A DNA stretch of 64,000 nucleotides from Tenacibaculum holothuriorum (GTDB lineage: Bacteria > Bacteroidota > Bacteroidia > Flavobacteriales > Flavobacteriaceae), in the NCBI RefSeq assembly GCF_002120225.1, contig NZ_LAPZ01000007.1:186001-250000 (forward strand), in the 5' to 3' direction. Below the pieces are notes generated by a model, which was given only the letters and a program-made list of their open reading frames with translations, searched no databases and was not told the origin of the DNA. Every line of letters starts with the position of its first letter. Position 1 is the stretch's first letter. Made by a program: the position numbers and the translations under genes. This document shows positions 53,617 to 64,000 of this stretch, piece after piece.

Positions 53617-54777
53617 ATGTCTGTTGATTTACGTTTAGATATTCCAGCATTTATAATTTTTGTTGGAATTGTATTGGGTTTTTTATTATCGTACTTTTTT
53701 ATTCAAAAATCTTTTAAGTATAATAAGTCCAATCTTTTTATGGGGTTATTACTTTTAACTTTTTCATTGAACATGTTAGAAGGTTGGTTAAATTATACTG
53801 GACTTATTTTTAAATGTTTGCATCTCACAAATTTTTCAGAACCTACTAATTTTATCATTGCTCCGTTGTTGTATTTTTTTGTGTCTCGTCAGTTAGGAGA
53901 ACAACGTAGTAATAAAGAATGGTTGCATTATATTCCTTTTTTATTTTGGTTGTTTTATTGTGTATTCTTTTTTATTCAATCGGAAGCTTTTAAATATAAT
54001 TCCAATATTTTTTCATTAGATTTCGATTTAAAACCTTTAGCTGTAGATTATTCCAAAGAAAATGATAATCCCTTAGGGATACGAAATTATGTTAATGAAT
54101 TAACCATTTTTCAAATAGGAATTTATTCGTTTATTATTATTCGAAAACTAGTGTTAAAAGGTAAGTCTTTAGGAGAGTCTATATTTAATACAACCAATCA
54201 TACCTTAAGATCATTGCGAAGCTCTACTTTGCATTTTACATTGCTTTTTTTATTGCTGATTGTGGTGAAAGCTACATTTAAAGATGATATTGGTGATTAT
54301 ATACTGTATGTTTATTTGTCGTTTATTTTGCTATTCAATGTGATTGTTATTATGAATAGTTCTAACTATTTTCAACAATCTTCTTCGTTTTTAGAATTTC
54401 CAAGTTTAAAATATCAAAAATCTTCATTGACAAAATCGGATCAAAAAGTGATCGTAGAAAAGATTCAGAGAATTATGAAAGAAGAGAAATACTTTACTAG
54501 TAATTTAGCATCACTTTCTAACTTAGCATTTAATATTAATGAAAGCTCTCATCATGTTTCTCAGACTATAAATGATGATCTAAATATGACTTTTTTTGAG
54601 TTGTTAGCCTTTTATAGAGTTGAGGAGGCTAAACGTATTCTTTCTTCTAGTGAAGGGAAGAAATTAACCATAGAGGAAGTAGCAGAACAGGTTGGATATA
54701 ACTCGAAATCAGCGTTTAATACGGCTTTTAAAAAGCTAACTTCTCAAACTCCTTCTGCATACAGAAAGAATAGTTAA
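53617..54777 (+). CDS. Membrane-anchored AraC-family transcriptional regulator
   Basis: 386 residues. The N-terminal 250 residues hold about seven membrane helices (e.g. IPAFIIFVGIVLGFLLSYFF, LHFTLLFLLLIVVKA, YILYVYLSFILLFNVIVIM), a 7TM-type sensor layout. The C-terminal AraC HTH (about 285-385) has the two helices LASLSNLAFNINESSHHVSQ and LTIEEVAEQVGYNSKSAFNT, then FKKLTSQTPSAYRK. The signal is unknown. Target genes may include the acyltransferase that follows 96 bases later, but that is inference. Confidence 0.9.
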   Translation: MSVDLRLDIPAFIIFVGIVLGFLLSYFFIQKSFKYNKSNLFMGLLLLTFSLNMLEGWLNYTGLIFKCLHLTNFSEPTNFIIAPLLYFFVSRQLGEQRSNKEWLHYIPFLFWLFYCVFFFIQSEAFKYNSNIFSLDFDLKPLAVDYSKENDNPLGIRNYVNELTIFQIGIYSFIIIRKLVLKGKSLGESIFNTTNHTLRSLRSSTLHFTLLFLLLIVVKATFKDDIGDYILYVYLSFILLFNVIVIMNSSNYFQQSSSFLEFPSLKYQKSSLTKSDQKVIVEKIQRIMKEEKYFTSNLASLSNLAFNINESSHHVSQTINDDLNMTFFELLAFYRVEEAKRILSSSEGKKLTIEEVAEQVGYNSKSAFNTAFKKLTSQTPSAYRKNS

Positions 54778-54843
54778 AGGGTTTCCCGATAAGCTCGAAC
54801 GTCTACTTTATAAGGAAATACGTTAAAAAGTGATCTTTGAAAT

Positions 54844-54851
54844 TAGGTTTG
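54844..54851 (+). promoter_or_regulatory. -7 promoter element of the acyltransferase gene
   Basis: TAGGTTTG fits TAnnTTTG; leader about 18 bases. Confidence 0.4.
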
Positions 54852-54873
54852 TATGAATAAAATTTAAAATCAT

Positions 54874-56001
54874 ATGAAACCTATTAAATCTAAAAAACAC
54901 AGTCGACAATTTTACATTGATTGGCTTAGAATTCTTTTAATTTTTAGTGTATTTCTATACCATATTGGTATGTATTTTAATTCATGGGGATGGCATGTTA
55001 AAAATAATATAACTGTTACTTGGTTAAATAAACTGATGTGGTTTTTACATTTATGGCGAATGCCTTTGCTATTTTTAGTTTCTGGTGTAGGAACCTATTA
55101 CGCTTTGGGGCATAGAACTGTAAAAAAATATTTGAATGAACGTTTTACACGACTTTTTATTCCTTTTATAGTAGGTGTTATCACTTTAGTACCAGTACAA
55201 GTGTACATAGAGAAAATAGATGCGTATTCTTCTTTAGGAAGTTTTTACTTGAAAATGTTTGACGGTATATATCCAACAGGTAATTTTAGTTGGCATCACT
55301 TATGGTTCATATTGTACTTGTTTTTAATCTCATTACTTATATCTCCGTTTTTAAACTATTTAAGAAGTAATCGTTTTAATATCCTTAAGGAACAATGGGG
55401 ACTACTACTTCAAAAACCCTTAGCTTTAAATTTATATTTAGTTTTATTAATTGGTTCACAAGCCATACTTAGACAATGGTTTCCAGATAGTACTCATGCC
55501 TTGTATAATGATTGGGCTTATTTTATATATTATACTTTGTTTTTTATAGCTGGATTCGTTTTTATTACTGATCAAGGTTTAGTGAAGGCAATAGAAAATC
55601 AAAGACGTTTGTATTTAATAGAAACAGTTATAGCCACCATATTTCTATTTTCTATTTCCTCCTTATTTACACATCAAAAGTTGATGGATTGGTTATATGG
55701 AATTACAGGTATTATTATAGGATGGAGTTGCGGCTTAGCTGCGTTAGGGTATACGAAAAAGTACTTTAATAAAGATTCTCGTTGGAGAAAGAGGTTAAAC
55801 GAAGGAATCTATCCTTTTTATCTATTACACCAACCTGTGATCATAGTTTTAGGATATTACTTTAAAAACATTGAGTTACCTGTGGTAACTAAAATGCTTG
55901 TTTTAATATCAATGAGTTTCTTTGTTGTAGTGTTACTTTATGAGCTGTTTGTAAAGCGTTTTAATATACTAAGAGTGATTTTTGGAATGAAGAAAGTATA
56001 A
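54874..56001 (+). CDS. Acyltransferase-3 family membrane protein
   Basis: 375 residues, about ten membrane helices. The N-terminus FYIDWLRILLIFSVFLYHIG has the family's Arg and the catalytic-type His; RMPLLFLVSGVGTYYALGHR and SWHHLWFILYLFL are also conserved in the OpgC/OafA-like acyltransferase-3 group. Members O-acylate surface glycans or other extracellular acceptors. Substrate unknown. Ends at a terminator shared with the TonB receptor gene. Confidence 0.9.
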   Translation: MKPIKSKKHSRQFYIDWLRILLIFSVFLYHIGMYFNSWGWHVKNNITVTWLNKLMWFLHLWRMPLLFLVSGVGTYYALGHRTVKKYLNERFTRLFIPFIVGVITLVPVQVYIEKIDAYSSLGSFYLKMFDGIYPTGNFSWHHLWFILYLFLISLLISPFLNYLRSNRFNILKEQWGLLLQKPLALNLYLVLLIGSQAILRQWFPDSTHALYNDWAYFIYYTLFFIAGFVFITDQGLVKAIENQRRLYLIETVIATIFLFSISSLFTHQKLMDWLYGITGIIIGWSCGLAALGYTKKYFNKDSRWRKRLNEGIYPFYLLHQPVIIVLGYYFKNIELPVVTKMLVLISMSFFVVVLLYELFVKRFNILRVIFGMKKV

Positions 56002-56003
56002 AA

Positions 56004-56036
56004 AAAGAGGAAGCAATTGCTTCCTCTTATATATTT
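56004..56036. terminator. Bidirectional terminator
   Basis: Perfect 24-base palindrome AAGAGGAAGCAA (56005-56016) / TTGCTTCCTCTT (56017-56028) between convergent genes, A-run before and T-rich after. Confidence 0.85.
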
Positions 56037-58496
56037 TTATCCACCAAATTCTTCACCACCTCCATCAAATTCTCTACGAGGACGTTCGCGCTTTTTCTTT
56101 TGGTTAAATCGGTACACAAAACTTAAAGAAATTTGACGTTCTCTCCATTGAAAAGTTCCGTCTGAAATTGTGCGTGGATTCTCTCTGCCTCCAAAATAGG
56201 TTACACTTTCTCTTTTACGTGAATTAAATAAGTCGCTAACGTTTAAAACTAAAGAAGCTTTGTCTTTAAACAAATCTTTACTAAAAGCTAAGTTAGTAAC
56301 AAAGATTCCGTCTCTATCTGTTTGAGCACTGGCTTGTGGTCCACGATACATAATACGAGTTTGCCACTGAATTTTTGCAGGTAAGGTAATTCTAGAATTA
56401 AATCGAGCAAACCAACTACTTTCATTTACTTCTGGTAAAGGCAAAGTTTTAGTAACTGAGTTTCCGTTAATATCAGTAAAAGTGTATGTATAATCGAATG
56501 CATCCGTCTTAAATTTAAAGTAGTTAAAAGATGCTGATAATCGTACTTTTTTAGAAACATTGTAGTTTGTAGTAAATTCAATACCGTAACGCTGCTCATC
56601 ATTTAAGTTTAATGGTTGACGAACAAAAACATTGTTTCCGTTTCTTACTTCTGTCAAAGATACTGGACGAATTAAATCGGTAGAAATTTGATAGTATATA
56701 GAAGCTCCTAAGTTTAATTTTTTAACTCTTGTATTATAACCTAAATCGAAAGAACTTGTAAATGTTGGAGTTAAATCTGGATTTCCTCTAAAGAAATTGG
56801 TTGTAGAACTTCTAGTTTCAAAAGGATTTAAAAACCAGTGACGTGGTCTTCTTAAACGTCTACTGTAACCTAAAGTAAGGTTTTCGTTATCATTTAATTC
56901 ATATCCTAAATTAACGGTAGGAAACCACTCTGTAAAGTTTTTATCAGAAGTTTTGTTTGTTGTAAGTAAATCTAAATCTATATCAGTAATTTCTGTACGT
57001 AATCCTAATAGGTAGGAGAATTTATCGATTTTGCTTCCATATTGTGTATAAAAAGCATAAATATTTTGTTTGAAATTAATAGCATTTGAAGGATCGAAAT
57101 TGTTAGTTGGATCTAATATATTTACCTTAAAGTCTGAACTTAAATCTTGAAGCGTAGTTTTGTGTCCGATTTCAAATTGCGATTTTTCTCCAATTGGTAA
57201 TACGTAATCAATCTGAAATAATTTATCGGTAGATTTTGTTACCTGCGAATTATCTTCTGTTAAAACTCCATTCGAGGTAATAGGAGAGAGTTCTGTTTCA
57301 TCACTTTCGCCATATTGTAAATCGATAGTTAATTTTTGTCCTTTTCCATCAAAATTATTGGTGTAGTTTAAGGAGTATTGTTTGTCGATTCCTTTTTCTT
57401 CTTCGTTTTCAATACGAGTAATATCCTGTGGATTATTGAACATTAACTGATTAATAATATTGGTAGCGATGTCATCTCCTTTAGAATTTCTGTAAAAGAA
57501 AGATCCTGTAATAGAACTATTTTTAGTGAGGAAATATTCTAAACCTATTGAAGCGTTAAAGTTTTTATTGGTTCTATCAAAAGTTCTATCTTCAGTTTGA
57601 ATACTATCTATTACATTATCCCCTCCTAAATAAGAAAATTTAGAGAATGAATTTCCAGGACCTTTACGATAAGAATATCCAAGATTAGAAAATAAGTTAA
57701 TCTTTTTTGTACGATAGTTTAGACTTGGAGCAATACCAAATTGATCTGGGTTACCAAGTGTAAGATTTACAGAACCATTAAAGCCTGTGATTTTTCCTTT
57801 TCTAAGAATAATGTTTAAAATTCCGGCTGTACCTTCAGCGTCATAGCGAGCAGAAGGAGAGGTAATAACTTCTACTTTTTCGATAGCATCGGCAGGTAAA
57901 TTACGTAAAGCATCAGTGCCTGTTAAACCAACTAAAGCAGAAGGTTTACCATCTATTAAAATACGTACATTTTCGTTACCACGTAAACTAACTGCACCTT
58001 CGGCGTCAACATTTACAGATGGTACGTTGTCTAAAACGTCAGAAGCATTACCACCTTTTACAGTCATGTCTTTACCAACGTTGTAAATCTTTTTATCTAA
58101 GCGGATTTCTACTGTAGATTTTTCCGCTACAACTTCTACTTCTTCTAAAGTTTCTGCATCTTCAGAAAGTGTAATTGTACCTAAATTGGTATTTGCTGTT
58201 AATTGTTTGTTAGGTAAGTTTTTGCTTTTAAAGCCTATAAACTCAACCTTTATAGCATACATTCCTTTAGGAACTTGAAAAGAAAAACTCCCTTTAGTAT
58301 CAGTAACACCACCAGTTACTTTTTTTGTTTTTAAATGTGTTAAAACAATTGTAGCGTATTCTAAAGGTTGTTGTGTGTTTGTTTCTACAACTTTACCTGT
58401 AAGTGTAATTTTAGAAATGTTTCGTCCTTTGTAGTTAGGCTTTTGAGCAAATGCAATACTACTTATAAGAAGTAGTAAAAATGTGAGTTGTCTCAT
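56037..58496 (-). CDS. TonB-dependent receptor-like outer-membrane beta-barrel protein
   Basis: 819 residues, signal peptide 1-17 (IAFAQ). Domain order: carboxypeptidase-regulatory-like strand domain (about 30-112, LTGKVVETNTQQPLEYATIV), plug (about 125-235, VLDNVPSVNVDAEGAVSLRG and RILIDGKPSAL), then a 22-strand-type OMP_b-brl_3 barrel. Imports or binds an unknown ligand. The barrel ends at ISLSFVYRF and is followed by a tail of about 20 residues, first Lys/Arg-rich then Gly/Glu-rich, which is not part of a barrel strand. Single gene; no ligand clue nearby. Confidence 0.92.
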   Translation of the reverse strand: MRQLTFLLLLISSIAFAQKPNYKGRNISKITLTGKVVETNTQQPLEYATIVLTHLKTKKVTGGVTDTKGSFSFQVPKGMYAIKVEFIGFKSKNLPNKQLTANTNLGTITLSEDAETLEEVEVVAEKSTVEIRLDKKIYNVGKDMTVKGGNASDVLDNVPSVNVDAEGAVSLRGNENVRILIDGKPSALVGLTGTDALRNLPADAIEKVEVITSPSARYDAEGTAGILNIILRKGKITGFNGSVNLTLGNPDQFGIAPSLNYRTKKINLFSNLGYSYRKGPGNSFSKFSYLGGDNVIDSIQTEDRTFDRTNKNFNASIGLEYFLTKNSSITGSFFYRNSKGDDIATNIINQLMFNNPQDITRIENEEEKGIDKQYSLNYTNNFDGKGQKLTIDLQYGESDETELSPITSNGVLTEDNSQVTKSTDKLFQIDYVLPIGEKSQFEIGHKTTLQDLSSDFKVNILDPTNNFDPSNAINFKQNIYAFYTQYGSKIDKFSYLLGLRTEITDIDLDLLTTNKTSDKNFTEWFPTVNLGYELNDNENLTLGYSRRLRRPRHWFLNPFETRSSTTNFFRGNPDLTPTFTSSFDLGYNTRVKKLNLGASIYYQISTDLIRPVSLTEVRNGNNVFVRQPLNLNDEQRYGIEFTTNYNVSKKVRLSASFNYFKFKTDAFDYTYTFTDINGNSVTKTLPLPEVNESSWFARFNSRITLPAKIQWQTRIMYRGPQASAQTDRDGIFVTNLAFSKDLFKDKASLVLNVSDLFNSRKRESVTYFGGRENPRTISDGTFQWRERQISLSFVYRFNQKKKRERPRREFDGGGEEFGG

Positions 58497-58581
58497 TAAA
58501 TAAAATTAATTGGTTGATTAAAATGAGTAAGACTACAAATGTCTGTATAGGTTTAATTGTGTTTTGTTAAAACTCTGTTAA

Positions 58582-58613
58582 ATAAAAAATCCGCAGTAAA
58601 ACTGCGGATTTTA
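58582..58613 (-). terminator. Terminator of yidC
   Basis: 11-bp perfect stem AAATCCGCAGT (58587-58597) / ACTGCGGATTT (58601-58611); A-run on the plus strand gives the minus-strand T-tail. Confidence 0.88.
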
Positions 58614-58632
58614 ATGTATTGAAAAATAAAAA

Positions 58633-60513
58633 TTATTTCTTTTTTGACTTAGCCCTTTTTTGAGCTTCTTGCTGTTCCTGAGCTTGTTTCATAGCGGCAT
58701 CTAAACGCTCTCTAAACTTACTCTTTTTAACAGGTTTCTTTTTGTTTTCTTCAATTTTAGCATGAATCTTAGCTTCATCAATTACATAGTTTTTAATTAC
58801 AAACATAATTGTAATTGTAAGTAAGTTAGAGATAAAGTAGTATAAACTTAATCCACTCGCATAGTTGTTAAAGAAGAATAACATCATGATAGGAGAGAAG
58901 TAAATCATGTACTTCATCATCTTGCTCATATCTGGCATACCTTCTTGCGTTGGAGCTTGCATATTTGCTTGCTGACTTTGATTCATTTTCATGTAGAAGA
59001 AAATAGCAATAGAGGCTAAAATTGGGAATAAACTAACGTGATCTCCATAAAAAGGAATTTCAAAAGGAAGTTTAAATACAACATCATAAGAAGATAAATC
59101 TGGTGCCCATAAAAATCCTTTTTGACGTAAATCGAAGTTCGTTGGAAAGAACTTGAATAAGGCAAAGAATACAGGCATTTGTAATAATGCTGGTATACAG
59201 CCCGACATCATACTAACTCCAGCTTTTCGCTGTACAGCCATAATTTCTTGCTGACGCTTCATTGCATTTTCGTTACCAGGATATTTTTTATTGATAGCTT
59301 CCATTTCTGGACGAATCACTTTCATCTTAGCACTCGATACATACGACTTATATAATACTGGCGACATGATAATACGAACTACAATTGTCATTAAAATGAT
59401 GATTAATCCGTAGTTACCAATGAATCCTTTTAACATATTAAAAACTGGATAGAAAATAGTACGATTTAAGAATCCGAATATTCCCCAACCTAAGTCACTA
59501 ATTTCTGCTAAATCAGTTCCTTTGTAAGTCTTTAATAAATTATAATTTGTAGGTCCGTAGAACCACTCCATATTATAATTTAATTCTCCGTTAGTTAACT
59601 GTAAAGGAGTTTTTAATTCATATCTTTTGGTAAACAATGTATCTACTTCAGCATCTTTAACTAAATCTGTTGAAGTTAACGTAGCATTGTTAAAAGGTGT
59701 ATCTGTTGTTAAAACAGAAGAGAAGAAGTGCTGCTTATAAGCAACCCAATCTACATCGTTTAAAACATCAGAATTTCCAGGACGTAAGTAATCTACTTCA
59801 TCATCAGCTTTAAAATAATACCATGAATACATCGTGTTTTCTGTCTTCATGCTTTTTTCGTGGCGTAAACCATCTAAAGTCCAGTCTAAATTAATTTGCT
59901 GAGAAGAATTGATAACACTATTTAATCCTTGAGAACGAACTGCAAAACCTACACGGTAATCGTTTGGTTTCATTTCGTAACGGTATTCTAAAAATTGACT
60001 TTCAGAAACCTTTAATTTCATAGAAAGAATTTTATTCCCTCCATTTTCGGTATATGATGGAACAAATACTAAATCTTTAGTGTTTAAAATTCTATTATCT
60101 GTTGTACCGAAGTTAATATTAAAAGAAGCGTTTTTATCTTTAACTAAATATAAAGGAAGCGAATCGTAAGTTCTTTCATTTTTAACTAAAGCTTCAATTA
60201 TTTGTCCACCTTTAGTGTCAATAGTTAATTTTAAAACTTCGTTTTCTAAAACTTTAGTTTCTTGTTTTGCTTGTAATGCACCAAAAGCAAAGGCTCCTAG
60301 TTTGTTTGTTAATGCTACCGATTTTAAAGAATCGTTTTCAAAAACAGGAGTTGTTGTTTGATCTGCATTGTTTTCAGGAAGTTTAGCTACTTGTTCTGTT
60401 TTAGTAGTTTCGGGAGTAACTTCTTCTTCAGTTTTATTGGTCCACCAGAAAAAGATTAAACCAATTAATAACATTCCTATTAAGGAATTAAAATCAAATT
60501 TTTTTTGTTCCAT
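58633..60513 (-). CDS. yidC: Membrane protein insertase YidC
   Basis: 626 residues. N-terminal helix (FNSLIGMLLIGLIFFWWTN), a large periplasmic beta domain (about 60-350), then the conserved five-helix insertase core with YGLIIILMTIVVRIIMSPVL, SMMSGCIPALLQMPVFFALF and YFISNLLTITIMFVIKNYVI. Inserts and folds inner-membrane proteins alone or with SecYEG. The C-terminus is a basic tail that can touch the ribosome. TACCTTTG promoter element 60 bases upstream; the pyrG terminator separates it from pyrG. Confidence 0.97.
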   Translation of the reverse strand: MEQKKFDFNSLIGMLLIGLIFFWWTNKTEEEVTPETTKTEQVAKLPENNADQTTTPVFENDSLKSVALTNKLGAFAFGALQAKQETKVLENEVLKLTIDTKGGQIIEALVKNERTYDSLPLYLVKDKNASFNINFGTTDNRILNTKDLVFVPSYTENGGNKILSMKLKVSESQFLEYRYEMKPNDYRVGFAVRSQGLNSVINSSQQINLDWTLDGLRHEKSMKTENTMYSWYYFKADDEVDYLRPGNSDVLNDVDWVAYKQHFFSSVLTTDTPFNNATLTSTDLVKDAEVDTLFTKRYELKTPLQLTNGELNYNMEWFYGPTNYNLLKTYKGTDLAEISDLGWGIFGFLNRTIFYPVFNMLKGFIGNYGLIIILMTIVVRIIMSPVLYKSYVSSAKMKVIRPEMEAINKKYPGNENAMKRQQEIMAVQRKAGVSMMSGCIPALLQMPVFFALFKFFPTNFDLRQKGFLWAPDLSSYDVVFKLPFEIPFYGDHVSLFPILASIAIFFYMKMNQSQQANMQAPTQEGMPDMSKMMKYMIYFSPIMMLFFFNNYASGLSLYYFISNLLTITIMFVIKNYVIDEAKIHAKIEENKKKPVKKSKFRERLDAAMKQAQEQQEAQKRAKSKKK

Positions 60514-60573
60514 TGATGTATATTATAATGTCAACTTGTCATTAAACGTTTTTCAGTTTCCTAAAAAACCCGA

Positions 60574-60581
60574 CAAAGGTA
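60574..60581 (-). promoter_or_regulatory. -7 promoter element of yidC
   Basis: TACCTTTG on the minus strand, exact TAnnTTTG; leader about 55 bases. No -33 box at 19 bp. Confidence 0.5.
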
Positions 60582-60667
60582 GTAAAACTACTATGAACTT
60601 ATAGTGATTTTACTATGATTAATTTTATGATGTATGGTAGTTCAAACAGTATTCCGTTTTGGGTTAA

Positions 60668-60698
60668 AAAAAGAAAATCCTGCTCTTGGCAGGATTTT
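60668..60698 (-). terminator. Terminator of pyrG
   Basis: 10-bp perfect stem AAAATCCTGC (60674-60683) / GCAGGATTTT (60689-60698), five-base loop; T-rich on the minus strand. Confidence 0.88.
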
Positions 60699-60702
60699 TA
60701 TT

Positions 60703-62708
<2,006 letters not shown>

Positions 62709-62726
62709 TGATGTTAGTCATTAAAT

Positions 62727-62760
62727 AAGGGTGTTACTTTTTTTAGTAACACCTTTTTTT
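62727..62760 (+). terminator. Terminator of rpmH
   Basis: 12-bp stem (62727-62738 with 62745-62756, core GGTGTTACT / AGTAACACC), T loop and T-run. A small inverted repeat TAATGA/TCATTA also overlaps the rpmH stop. Confidence 0.9.
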
Positions 62761-62809
62761 ATACCCACTCAATTTATATTTTTACAAAACACAACACAAC
62801 TATATAAAA

Positions 62810-64000
62810 ATGCCAAAACGTCAAGACCTTAAATCAATTTTAATTATTGGATCAGGACCAATTGTAATTGGTCAAGCATGCGAATTCGATTATTCAGGAT
62901 CACAAGCATTACGTTCGCTTCGTGAAGATGGAATTGAAACAATTTTAATCAATTCTAACCCTGCTACGATCATGACCGATCCTTCAATGGCAGATCATGT
63001 TTACTTATTGCCATTAAATACAAAGTCTATCATTCAAATTTTAAAAGAGCACCCACAAATCGATGCAGTTTTACCTACAATGGGAGGGCAGACAGCATTA
63101 AATTTATGTATTGAAGCGGATGAAAAAGGAATTTGGAAAGATTTTGGGGTAGAAATTATTGGAGTTGATATTGATGCAATTAATATAACGGAAGATAGAG
63201 ATAAGTTCCGTTTGTTAATGGAAGAAATCGATGTGCCAATGGCACCACAAGCTACTGCTACTTCATTCTTAAAAGGTAAAGAAATTGCACAAGAGTTTGG
63301 TTTTCCATTATGTATTAGAGCATCCTTTACTTTAGGTGGTGCAGGTGCCTCAATTGTATATGATGAAGCTGAATTTGAAAAATCATTATCTAGAGGATTA
63401 GAAATCTCTCCAATCCACGAGGTAATGATTGATAAGGCAATGATGGGATGGAAAGAATATGAGTTAGAATTATTACGTGACGATAATGACAATGTAGTAA
63501 TTATCTGTTCTATTGAAAACATGGATCCAATGGGAATCCATACAGGAGACTCAATTACCGTAGCTCCAGCAATGACACTTTCTGATAAAACCTATCAGAA
63601 AATGCGTGATATGGCAATTAAAATGATGCGCTCAATTGGTGAATTTGCAGGAGGATGTAATGTTCAGTTTGCAGTATCTCCAGATGAGAAAGAAGATATT
63701 ATTGCTATTGAAATTAACCCACGTGTATCGCGTTCATCAGCATTAGCATCAAAAGCAACTGGATATCCAATTGCAAAGATTGCTGCGAAGTTAGCTATTG
63801 GATATACGTTAGATGAATTAGATAACCAAATTACGAAGTCTACTTCAGCATTATTTGAGCCAACGTTAGATTATGTGATTGTAAAAATTCCACGTTGGAA
63901 CTTTGATAAATTTGAAGGTTCAGATAGAACTTTAGGTTTACAAATGAAAGCTGTAGGAGAGGTAATGGGAATTGGACGTTCTTTCCAAGAGGCATTACAC
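62810..64000 (+). CDS. carB: Carbamoyl-phosphate synthase large subunit (3' end cut off)
   Basis: 397 residues are visible of about 950; no stop before the window ends. Makes carbamoyl phosphate for arginine and pyrimidines using ammonia from CarA, which is not seen here. First ATP-grasp domain: SILIIGSGPIVIGQACEFDY, LINSNPATIMTDP, LPTMGGQTALNL, SFTLGGAGASIVYDEAEF and ENMDPMGIHTGDSI, then IEINPRVSRSSALASKATGY. Start at ATG 62810 gives MPKRQDLKSILI, the usual CarB beginning. Lies 102 bases after rpmH. Confidence 0.97.
   Translation, partial: MPKRQDLKSILIIGSGPIVIGQACEFDYSGSQALRSLREDGIETILINSNPATIMTDPSMADHVYLLPLNTKSIIQILKEHPQIDAVLPTMGGQTALNLCIEADEKGIWKDFGVEIIGVDIDAINITEDRDKFRLLMEEIDVPMAPQATATSFLKGKEIAQEFGFPLCIRASFTLGGAGASIVYDEAEFEKSLSRGLEISPIHEVMIDKAMMGWKEYELELLRDDNDNVVIICSIENMDPMGIHTGDSITVAPAMTLSDKTYQKMRDMAIKMMRSIGEFAGGCNVQFAVSPDEKEDIIAIEINPRVSRSSALASKATGYPIAKIAAKLAIGYTLDELDNQITKSTSALFEPTLDYVIVKIPRWNFDKFEGSDRTLGLQMKAVGEVMGIGRSFQEALH

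Noticed and set aside
63034..63522. Minus-strand frame of 162 residues at the right end
   Set aside because: It is antisense to carB, whose ATP-grasp motifs are unmistakable on the plus strand.

Overview
The window is A+T-rich chromosomal DNA from a marine-type Flavobacteriaceae bacterium (Bacteroidota), most like Tenacibaculum/Polaribacter. Pointers to this group are the long-form GAPDH with an N-terminal extension, the PorD (DUF4835) gene behind bamD-rpoZ-coaBC, 2TM-domain proteins, an OMP_b-brl_3 TonB-dependent receptor, a CrtYcd-type lycopene cyclase, and Bacteroidota promoters (TAnnTTTG at -7, sometimes TTTG 19 bp upstream) with little Shine-Dalgarno signal. I see no tRNA, rRNA, insertion sequence, prophage or CRISPR array. 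Coding density is high and no gene-free stretch exceeds about 200 bp.

Layout. 1-5.2 kb: a cut RsmI-like methyltransferase, a lysozyme-like secreted protein, the dapF-GNAT-mltG operon, and an HtrA protease. 5.3-15.8 kb: gap, small secreted proteins, ligA with an unusual N-terminus, two tandem YhhN-type membrane proteins, a DoxX protein, a phytase-like lipoprotein, DUF6913-dapA, and ferritin. 15.9-23.5 kb: the core cluster bamD-rpoZ-coaBC-porD-recN, then fabI, DUF3050 and a glycosyltransferase. 23.5-31.4 kb: an M16 protease, prfB-arsC, a large metzincin-like metalloprotease and threonine aldolase.

31.4-41.8 kb is the most interesting part. An ECF sigma factor operon (sigma, membrane protein, small beta-barrel) diverges from a MerR-type regulator whose C-terminal half carries the B12-binding motifs of the light sensor CarH/LitR. 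Immediately downstream lies an uninterrupted nine-gene train: crtI-crtB-crtZ-crtY (predicted zeaxanthin route from GGPP), tspO, an NmrA-like/DUF2867 reductase, glutathione peroxidase, a SRPBCC protein and a photolyase. The regulator gene and crtI share one upstream element with identical spacing, overlapping the crtI promoter. I infer a B12-dependent, light-derepressed photoprotection regulon with autoregulation.

41.9-47.3 kb: a second notable operon, with DUF2141, a LytS-like histidine kinase ending in a 2TM domain, five tandem stand-alone 2TM proteins, a secreted amidohydrolase and the LytTR response regulator. 47.3-64 kb: hutG-hutI, DUF3995, a TIMP-like/membrane protein, guanine deaminase, fumC, an unlisted 57-residue membrane protein, a membrane-anchored AraC regulator, an acyltransferase, a TonB-dependent receptor, yidC, pyrG, rpmH and the start of carB, which runs off the end.

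Functions are read from motifs and remembered family features; no database search was run.
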